Shown here one piece after another: positions 55,414 to 64,000 of a stretch of DNA of 64,000 bases. The stretch is taken from positions 1,488,001-1,552,000 of the forward strand of contig CM065881.1 in NCBI GenBank assembly GCA_033439255.1, in the 5' to 3' direction. The first letter of the stretch is position 1. Each line of letters opens with the position of its first letter. The notes below the pieces were generated by a model that was given only the letters and a program-made list of their open reading frames with translations, searched no databases and had not been told where the DNA came from. Source of the DNA: Hericium rajendrae. Lineage: Eukaryota; Basidiomycota; Agaricomycetes; Russulales; Hericiaceae. Position numbers and translations under genes: made by a program.

Positions 55414-58400
55414 ATGTCTCTCCATCCCGCCCGCCTTAATCCTCTGTTCGCCGTCACCCCCAGTGCACCGGGCACGCCGGTGCACTCGATCCAGACGATG
55501 AGGAGAAAGGCCGCGGGTCACAGCGGGCCCTTGACCAAGATCCTTGTCGCGAATCGCGGGGTACGATCCATTCGAGAGCTTAGAGTGTCCAGGTTGGCTG
55601 AACAAAGGCGCGCAGGAAATCGCAATCCGTGTTTTCAGGACTGCTCATGAGCTTGCGATGCACACCGTAGCCATCTACTCGTATGAAGACCGCATGTCTG
55701 CTCATCGGCAGAAGGTATGCCTCCGTTCCGTCCCGTCCCTTCGAACGACGCTGACGGCCTACCGATAGGCCGATGAGGCGTATCGTGTCGGCCAGGGTCT
55801 GACTCCCGTCGGGGCATACCTCGCCCAGGACGACATCATCCGCATCGCGCTCGAGCATGGCGTGGACATGATCCATCCAGGGTGAGTATATGCGCCTCAT
55901 CAGTTATCTATACCATCACTGACGTATGTCATGACGCATATATAGCTATGGCTTCTTGTCTGAGAACGCCGAGTTCGCTAGGAAGGTCGAGCAGGCGGGC
56001 ATTGCCTTCGTTGGGCCCTCGCCCGAGGTCATTGACGGCCTCGGCGACAAGACCAAGGCGCGTGCGCTAGGTAAGAGATCACTCCACGCATAATTCCGCA
56101 TCAGCAGTGCTCAGACTGATGATGTCTGGCAATAGCCACCAAGGTCGGCGTGCCCGTCGTTCCTGGGACTCCAGGAGCCGTTGAATCCTGGGAGGATGCC
56201 GAGTCCTTCATCAAGGAATATGGCTTTCCAGGTGTGTAGAGACCCAAATCCAGCAGGCAATATTGTGCTAATACATCTCAGTCATCATCAAGGCTGCTAT
56301 GGGAGGCGGTGGTCGTGGCATGCGTGTCGTGCGTGAGAAATCCGACTTCAAGGACGGGTTCGAGCGTGCCACTAGCGAGGCCAAATCCGCCTTTGGCGAC
56401 GGCACTGTCTTCATCGAGCGATTCCTCGAGCGCCCCCGTCACATCGAAGTGCAGATTCTCGCGGATGCGCAGGGGAACACTGTACATCTCTTTGAGCGCG
56501 ATTGCTCTGTCCAGCGCCGCCATCAGAAGGTCGTCGAGGTCGCTCCCGCGACCCATCTGCCTGAGGAAGTCCGACAGGCGCTTCTTGCGGATGCCATCAA
56601 GCTTGCGAAGAGCGTGAAGTACAGGAATGCCGGTACCGCAGAGTTCTTGGTGGATCAGATGGGCAGGCATTATTTCATTGAAATCAATCCTCGTATCCAG
56701 GTCGAGCATACCATCACTGGTTCGTTTCTGATCATCACTGGCTTGCAGGTTATTAGTTGACGATTTTTCTTCAGAGGAAATCACCGGTCTCGATATCGTG
56801 GCTGCTCAGATCCAGATTGCAGCAGGTGCGACCCTGCCCCAGCTCGGACTTACCCAGGAGGCTATCACGAAGCGCGGCTATGCCATCCAGTGCCGTGTCA
56901 CCACCGAGGATGCGTCCCAGAACTTCCAACCGGACACGGGGAAAATTGAAGTGTACCGTAGCGCGGGTGGTAATGGTGTCCGTCTTGATGCTAGCTCGGG
57001 CTTTGCTGGTGCTCAGATCACGGTAAGCTCTCGACCCCGTTTGTGGAAGGCGAAGATCGTTGATGTCGCTTCTTTTAGCCCCATTACGACAGTCTGTTGG
57101 TGAAAGTCACAGTCACTGGTACGACCTACGAAGTCGCCCGCCGCAAAATGCTCCGTGCTCTGGTGGAGTTCCGTATCCGAGGCGTCAAGGCATGTATTCC
57201 GTTTTACGCCTCAATTAGTCCGAGCTGACATCGGACATTTAGACCAACATCCCCTTCCTCTTCCGCCTGCTGACTCACGATGTATTCATCGGAGGCAAGA
57301 CTTGGACGACGGTGCGCGTTTATTTTTCGAAAATTTTGAGCACGTTGCTGACTCCCGATGTAATAGTTCATCGACGATACGCCTGAGCTCTTCAAGCTTG
57401 TGCAGAGCCAGAACCGTGCGCAGAAGCTGCTTGCCTATCTCGGCGATGTTGCTGTCAATGGCAGCGCTATCAAGGGTCAAACTGTACGTACGCTTCGTCA
57501 GCTATGCGTTGACTGTGCTGCTCACAATTGAGTAAAGGGTGAGCCAGGATTGAAGGACGATATCGTCATCCCTCCCTTCCAGAACCGCGATGATCCCAAC
57601 GGACCGCCTCTTGATTCCTCTAGGCCCTGCGAAGCTGGCTGGCGTAACATCATCGTGGAGAAGGGTCCTGAGGCATTCGCAAAGGCCGTGCGCGAGTACC
57701 CTGGCACGTTGATCATGGACACCACTTGGAGAGACGCGCATCAGTCGCTGCTCGCGACGCGTCTGCGCACCATCGACATGGTCAACATTGCGAAGGAGAC
57801 GAGCCACGCGCTCTCAAATGCGTACAGCTTGGAGTGCTGGGGTGGTGCAACGTTCGATGTGGCCATGCGCTTCTTGTATGAAGACCCATGGGAGCGTTTG
57901 GTGAGACGTTTATTGGAGTTGTTCTCGTCTGCAGAGATTAACGTCTTGTCCTTAGCGCACCCTTCGTCGCTTGGTTCCCAACATTCCTCTGCAGGCACTT
58001 GTTCGCGGCGCCAATGGTGTCGGATACACGAGTTACCCGTCAGTTTAATACGCACTGACGTCTTGTTAACGCGCTAATATACCGGTAACAGAGACAATGC
58101 CATCTACGACTTCTCGAAGAAGGCCGTAGAGAATGGTCTCGACATTTTCCGTGTCTTCGACTCGTTGAACTACATCGGTACGTCAATCTTCATGCAGAGA
58201 CTTCCTGATGTCTGACAATACCATCGCAGAGAACATGAAACTCGGCATCGACGCGGCTAAGAAAGCTGGAGGCGTAGTCGAAGGCGTCGTCTGCTACAGC
58301 GGAGATGTCGCAAGCCCTAAGGAGACAAAATACACTTTGCAATACTACATCAACTTCGTTGACCAGCTCGTAGCAGAGGGTATTCATGTCCTTGGGATCA

Positions 58401-60323
58401 AGGACATGGCAGGCGTGCTGAAGCCCGAGGCTGCAAGGGTGTGAGTATTTTATCTGGTTTTCTTCTCAATTTAAGGCTGATCTCTTGCTAGGCTGATCTC
58501 TACCATCCGAGCGAAATACCCTGACCTGCCGATCCATGTGCACTCGCACGACACAGCTGGTATCTCCACCGCCAGCATGCTTGCTGCGGCAGCGGCAGGC
58601 GCCGACGTGATCGATGTCGCTATCGACAGTAAGCTTTTTTTCTCCTGGCGAATACGAGCTTGGTTTGAGACTGATGTGTCGGACGATAGGCATGTCTGGC
58701 TTGACATCTCAGCCGCCCATGGGCGCTATCTGCATGGCTCTTGAGCAGACCGGGCTGGGCACTGGCATTCGCTACGCAGATATTCAGGCTCTCAACCTCT
58801 ACTGGACCCAAGTCCGCCTTCTGTATAGTTGCTTCGAGGCCAACGTCCGTGCTTCTGACTCCAGTGTCTTTGACCACGAGATGCCGGGCGGTCAGTACAC
58901 CAACTTGATGGTGAGTAGGCGTGTGTCATTTGTTCATTCGTGGCTCTGACCTCTTGTCGCGTAGTTCCAAGCATCGCAGTTGGGTCTCGGCACACAGTGG
59001 ACCGGTAAGTGTACGTTGAATATGCGTAACTTTCATTACTCATATGTCGGCAGAAATCAAGAAGAAGTACATCGAAGCGAACGACCTCGTAAGTCTGATG
59101 GCTCTTCACAGCAAATTGCTGCTAACCTTTTTGAACTAAGTGCGGCAACATCATCAAAGTGACGCCGTCGTCTAAGGTCGTCGGCGATTTCGCTCAATGG
59201 ATGACGCAAAACGAGCTTTCCAAGGAAGATGTCATCGCCCGTGCCGACCAGCTCGATTTCCCATCCTCGGTCGTCGAATTCTTCCAGGGCTACCTCGGTC
59301 AACCGGTTGGCGGTTTCCCCGAACCTCTGCGGACCAAAATCATCAGGGACAAGCCAAGGATCGACGGTCGTCCCGGAGCAAGTATGGAGCCGTTGGACTT
59401 CAAGAAGATTAAGGCCGAGTTGCGCAGCAAGTTCGGAAAGCATATTACTGACGCCGATGTGACGTCCTATGTGATGTATCCCAAGGTACGATAAGCAGTG
59501 CTTATTAGGTGGTTTGCGAGTTGATTGTGTGTGTCACAGGTCTTTGAAGAGTACCAGAGCTTCCAGGAGAAGTACGGGGACCTCAGGTGATTAACTTCTT
59601 TTGTAAAGAAGGGAAGCGATGGCTCATTAATTTTCATCAATCAGCATCATTCCTACACGCTACTTCCTTGGGCGGCCTGAGATAGGCGAGGAAATGCACG
59701 TCTCCCTCGAGCAGGGCAAGACGCTCATCATTCGGCTTATGGCGGTGGGGCCCGTGGTTGAGGGCCGCGCACAACGCGATGTCTGGTTCGAGGTGAACGG
59801 TGAAGTAAGTGATATCTGTGACATTCCAAGGTGGAGGTGCTTACTGGGTATGCGATAGGTGCGGGCGGTCTCTGTTGAGGATAAAAACTCCGCAGTGGAA
59901 ACCGTGTCACGGGAGAAGGCGACGTCTGACCCTGGCTCTGTTGGAGCGCCGATGTCGGGCGTCGTGGTGGAGGTGAGGGTCAAGGAAGGCCAAGAGATCA
60001 AGAAGGGCGATCCTCTTTGCGGTGGGTGAACTTAGATCTGCTCGAAGTTTCCAGCTAAAGGTTATTCTTGTAATCGTCCAGTGCTGAGCGCCATGAAGGT
60101 AAAGATACCTGCATCATCACCCGCATTGCAGCCTACTGACCCCGACATGTGAACAGATGGAATCTGCTGTCACAGCGCCCGTTTCTGGTCGCATCAAACG
60201 TGTGGAAGTGCAGGAAGGTGAGTGGCTGATAGTCAAATCTAGTGGCCGTATGCTCATGCCTCAATTTGTATTCAAGGCGATTCTATCACTTCGGGCGACT
60301 TGACCGTTGAGATCGTGCATTGA
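55414..60323 (+). CDS. PYC: Pyruvate carboxylase
   Basis: Biotin enzyme converting pyruvate and bicarbonate to oxaloacetate in the cytosol; about 1,190 residues with numerous 50-60 nt introns. Biotin carboxylase domain: [35 protein letters not shown] (ATP grasp), [29 protein letters not shown]. Carboxyltransferase domain: [62 protein letters not shown] and HVHSHDTAG. The C-terminal biotin carrier domain has LSAMKMES with the biotinyl-lysine. Start is ACCATGTCT, a good context, 36 bp below a TATA element. Confidence 0.98.
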
Positions 60324-61231
60324 GGAATATTGTTTGGACCCACAAGAATAGCGATGAATCATGAAGGTGCATAATATCACTAGTAGCAAACTAGTAGCGG
60401 GCTGGAATCCTGTCAGAGTACGTCACGTAGAAATTTCAATGTTAGCTTGCAATTAGTTGCAATCTCTTCTGGTCCGAGTATAAGCCGGATAACAGTCTAA
60501 ACCAAGATATGAATAATTCGTTGGTGGTGAGCAGCGAACGGTAGTCTCCCACAGGCTGACCATGAAGCTTGAAGCTTGGAAGAACAGGCGACAGATCGAT
60601 CTCTAGCTGCGTGTAAAAGGCGAGGAGTGACTTTCCGGGCGTAAAGAAAGATCATGCATTGCAAATTTCGCGCGCTAGAAACCTACTCACCAAAAGGAAC
60701 CAGACAGGGAAGGACACGTATGGTGTCAAGTCAACAGAGTTTGACAGAGCTTAGTTTAGTACTTTGTCACCGACAGTGCCGCTTGGCCAGCTTATCATGT
60801 GTACACTGTAGAGCCTATGGAGAAGAAGCGGGGGCCGCTAGATCAGATGGTCCCAAGGCGAACAGACGATGCAACCAGCTGAGTGATTGGTTAGTCCATA
60901 TACGAACCATCAACGCTTTGCGCCGCCGATGGACCAGGATTGGATTAGGAGGTCGTGTATATGCGTGGCTTCAGCCCTTCTAGGGTGGGTGTTCTTCGAG
61001 TTCTCGAATTCAACCCAACAACAGACGTCATAATTATTAGAACGTGCGACCTGAGAAGGACATCGGCTCGGCTAGCTGCGCCATGAACTTCGAGAAACTG
61101 GACGGAGTCGCGCCGGAACGCAGATAGAAGAGGGTTGCCCTGAACCCGGGGTCAAATCAAGGAAGGGACAGGTCCATCCGTCGAAAGGCGTCATCGTTCA
61201 TTACAACTCACAAAATTACAATGAACTGGTC
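60324..61231. other. Convergent interval without genes
   Basis: 908 bp between the convergent PYC and nitronate monooxygenase genes. Two ACTAGTAGC copies 11 bp apart occur at 60379-60398. No gene or RNA gene was recognised. Confidence 0.4.
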
Positions 61232-62483
61232 TCAGACGGCCACGAGACGCGAAGCAGATTGGAGCCGCTCAATAATCTCATCATGCAGCTCATGAACGAT
61301 GTCCTATGGGAGTTTTATGAGGACATCACCGGCAGAATAACGGTGAGAAGCCCACGCACCTTTGCCGGCTTCACTTCCTTAACGAGCCCCACGCCTGCGC
61401 CCGCGTAAACCACCATGGCCTGCGGGTCACCCCTCTGTGCGCCCTCCGCAAATTCTTTCTTCACATCCCCGATGTCTGCGCCATCGGCAACCTTCTGCAC
61501 GGCAGGGATGCGCAGCCCGCGGCCGTTAACGCCAGCAGGCCATCCAAGTGTGTTGTTCACGATGTCAAACACGCCCGAACGCACGCTGGAGTCGGTCTTC
61601 GCCGTGAGGATGGCCTGCTTGCGAGGCTCGGGGCACTGGGCCTCCGGAGTCAGAAGGAAACGCGTCCCAAGGACTGCACCGCCCGCGCCGAGGGTCAGGT
61701 ATGCGGCAGCTTGGCTGCCATTCATGATTCCGCCAGCGGCGAGAAGGGGCGGTGCTGTCTCCTTCGGGAGAGCGGTGGTGATTTGGGATAGGAGCGTGAC
61801 TAGCGATGGAGCGGCGGCATAACCATGTCCCCCTGACTCGTTTCCTGTTCGGATGTGAATCAGGGAGTCGGCGAATGTGGTAAAGGGACAGTACCTTGCG
61901 CCACGAGGACGTCAACTTTCCAGTCCCGGACTGCGACCAATGCTTGCTCCAGAGTGCCGACCTGGACAAATATCTGCGTCTTCTGGCCTTGGCCTGTCTT
62001 CTTGTCGAATTCGCGGATGAATTCTATCCAGCGGAGGGTGTCCTCGCCACATGCAAACCATATTGCTTGCACTTGATTTTGGAGCGCAATTGCGAGCAGT
62101 TCGACATCGGAGGACTTAGGTTTCTCAAGCTTCCAAGCAAGGAAACCAACGCCAATTGGCAAGGGCCCTGAGGGGATGTTGAGGGCCGATCTGGCGATAT
62201 TGATTTGATTGGTGAATTTGGCTGGGCCGTCATACGCTAAGGTCCAGGAATATCTAAGCTCAATTTATTGAGACGCCGAAGGGGCCTGACATACTGGGAG
62301 CTATAAATCCAAAGCCTCCTCCGATGGTGACTTGGGCAGCCAGAGCACCCCCGCTGGCCCCTGCCATGGGCGCCAGCACGACAGGAGTGCGCACGCCTTC
62401 GTGAATGATATCAGTGAGGCATACTCCGAGGTCGGCCAAGATAACTCACGCAAAAGGCTTGTAATCGACGTCTTGATAGACAT
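61232..62483 (-). CDS. Nitronate monooxygenase (2-nitropropane dioxygenase family)
   Basis: FMN enzyme oxidising alkyl nitronates such as propionate-3-nitronate. The predicted protein, about 350 residues, starts MSIKTSITSLLRVRTPVVLAPMAGASGGAL. It continues with PLPIGVGFLAWKLE and VAVRDWKVDVLVAQGNESGGHG, holding the catalytic-type His, and MNGSQAAAYLTLGAGGAVLGTRFLLTPEAQ, which binds the FMN phosphate. The last exon (61232 upward) reads DIVHELHDEIIERLQSASRLVAV, joined after VKEVKPAK across a 57-nt intron. A second copy lies 980 bp downstream in plus coordinates, on the same strand. Confidence 0.88.
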
Positions 62484-62855
62484 GCCGGTGGTCTGAGATG
62501 TCGAGGTTCAAGAGACGACGCTCACCGTTTAATCAGTGCTAATAGACCCTAAAATGCCGAGCAAGACACGAGTATTGCCTGAAGATCGGCCGAGCGATCA
62601 GCTGCTGAACTTAGACTAAGGGTCGTGCACTCCAATAATGTCGTTAGCGAACAGAAGCGCCTTGCAGAACAAGTGGTTTCGGCCGTGCACGAATCGAAAG
62701 GACCCGAAAGCACGCGCACCACCGACATTGAATATTTTGAATGGGCCAGTCTGCGCATCGCGTCGGACGATCCCCGCGTTGCTTGTCCTTGTTTGTCGCC
62801 GTCCAATCTGGCTTCGCGTCGCGACTGTGAGCACACTGTCCTCACCATCGCTGCC
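62484..62855. other. Divergent upstream region
   Basis: 372 bp between the first nitronate monooxygenase (-) and bL34m (+); presumed shared promoter. No gene is seen. Confidence 0.4.
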
Positions 62856-63206
62856 ATGCCCAGGCTCCCCCTCCACCTCTTCAGGGCCTTGCGCACTGTA
62901 CAAGCGCAGGCCCACCACCTTCCAGTTGTCAACCGTCATGCAGCAGTCATCCCCGCGACCCGTCTCTCATTCCTTGCCACGCGTCCTCCGCCCATGAGCC
63001 TCGGCAGTCTTCTTCCTATGGCCAATGGGCCCACCTTCGCGCCTGCTTCCGTTCAAGTCCGGCATAAAGCCCGCGGAAACGAGTACCAACCGTCACAGCG
63101 AGTCAGGAAGCGTAGACACGGGTTTCTCGCGAGACAGAGGTCTGTGGGTGGACGGAAGATTCTGGCGAGGCGGAAGGCGAAGCAGCGGCGCTTTTTGAGT
63201 CACTAG
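62856..63206 (+). CDS. MRPL34: Mitochondrial ribosomal protein bL34
   Basis: Predicted 116-residue intronless gene. The N-terminal 70 residues are a mitochondrial presequence ([22 protein letters not shown]). The mature part [20 protein letters not shown], then [19 protein letters not shown], is the bL34 signature with its very basic helix-turn-helix. It lies between two paralogous nitronate monooxygenase genes. Start is the ATG after CGCTGCC. Confidence 0.94.
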   Translation: MPRLPLHLFRALRTVQAQAHHLPVVNRHAAVIPATRLSFLATRPPPMSLGSLLPMANGPTFAPASVQVRHKARGNEYQPSQRVRKRRHGFLARQRSVGGRKILARRKAKQRRFLSH

Positions 63207-63464
63207 CTTGGTATGGTCCATTGCTAGTCACCATCTGTCTTGCTTCTGATTTTGAGCACCGTTCTAAGGCTTTTGTTCTCGGAGATGCACTCCGGCAGTA
63301 CAGCACGCTAGGAGATTCGTCGCGGCTAAGCCGGGTAGAGTGGATAGGGCTCATACACTCATACGTCCACTTTGATCCAACACGATGGCAACGTCAGTCA
63401 TCGTAGAAAAGGTCCTATTTACATGATAATACAACAAATTCTACAAACACTATCCATTCCGAAT

Positions 63465-64000
63465 TCATGCTTCAGACACCAGACGCGAAGATGCCTGCAA
63501 TCGCTTGACAATACCGCCATGCAATTCACGGACGATATCCTGGAATACCCAGATAAGCATATCGTGTCTAGACAACGTAAAGGAGAAGGCAAGCAACCAC
63601 TCACTTGAGCCGGCATTATTTTCTTCGCCAATCCCGACCCGGCCCCGGCGAAGATAATCAGTGAATCGAGTTGGCCCTTCTGCATACCCTCTAAAAACTC
63701 TTCCCTCACTTCCTTGAGGTCTCTGCCCTCAGCTACTTTTTGAATAGCAGCGATGCGCAGCGCGCGCCCGTCAATGCCATCAGGAAACCCGCTGAATCCA
63801 CCCATAACGTCGAATAACTCCGACCGCACGGTCGAGGACGGGTCGGCCGCGATAATAGCCTGCTTGAACGGCTCGGGATATTGTGTCTCGGGGGTAAGCA
63901 CAAACCGGGTGCCGAGGAGTGCACCGGAGGCGCCGAGTGTCAGATATGCGGCCACTTGACTGCCATTGGTGATGCCGCCTGCTGCCAGAACGGGAACGGG
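63465..64000 (-). CDS. Nitronate monooxygenase paralogue, cut by window edge
   Basis: C-terminal part of a second 2-nitropropane dioxygenase family enzyme; its start lies beyond the window. It aligns along its length with the copy at 61232-62483: AAYLTLGASGALLGTRFVLTPETQ, then SGFPDGIDGRALRIAAIQKVAEG and FAGAGSGLAKKIMPAQ, with the last exon DIVRELHGGIVKRLQASSRLV joined across an intron at the same place. Conserved position of that intron supports duplication of an intron-containing gene. Confidence 0.87.

Noticed and set aside
60324-61231. tRNA or other small RNA gene
   Set aside because: No T-loop GTTCRANNC with matching acceptor stem was found in this or other gaps by eye; a tRNAscan run would be decisive.

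Overview
This window is nuclear DNA of a filamentous basidiomycete, most likely an Agaricomycete. The gene bodies are GC- and CpG-rich, with very dense, short introns (mostly 50-65 nt), tightly packed genes on both strands, and fungal-specific families: velvet factor, Zn2Cys6 regulator, Crinkler-like P-loop protein, Met5-type sulfite reductase and multi-exon Erg7. Placement below the class level is inference. Introns were found by hand from splice signals and family-conserved sequence; for most genes the summed exon length was checked to be a multiple of three.

Left part (1-15 kb): the 3' part of VMS1 (+), a striking CpG-depleted 2-kb block carrying a three-exon gene for a protein with three C2H2 zinc fingers (+), a small SET-domain gene (-), ribosomal protein L30 (+), an Arp9-like actin-related protein (-), lanosterol synthase ERG7 (+), a Crinkler/RHS-like P-loop protein (-) and an FAD monooxygenase (+).

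Middle (15-45 kb): sulfite reductase beta subunit MET5 (+), alanine-glyoxylate aminotransferase (-) with tiny exons, dynein intermediate chain (-), tRNA-splicing endonuclease SEN2 (+), a Zn2Cys6 transcription factor (+), a THP3/LENG8 SAC3-domain protein (-), cytochrome c1 (-), a CYSTM protein (-), a gene-poor stretch with three inverted repeats, a velvet-domain gene (-), TIM23 (-), a mitochondrial TPR protein (+) and a P-loop kinase with an Arg-Gly-rich tail (-).

Right part (45-64 kb): a 906-residue acidic protein of unknown function (-), BFR2/AATF (+), a PX-BAR sorting nexin (+), GDP-mannose transporter VRG4 (+), pyruvate carboxylase (+), nitronate monooxygenase (-), mitochondrial ribosomal protein bL34 (+) and a second nitronate monooxygenase cut by the window edge (-).

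Most of this is ordinary housekeeping arrangement with no evident pathway cluster. The items most worth a second look are the CpG-desert zinc-finger gene, four apparent GC-AG introns, the micro-exons of the aminotransferase, an 11-bp-phased triple repeat in a divergent promoter, a Crinkler-like protein with a degenerate P-loop, and the inverted-repeat cluster in the gene-poor stretch.
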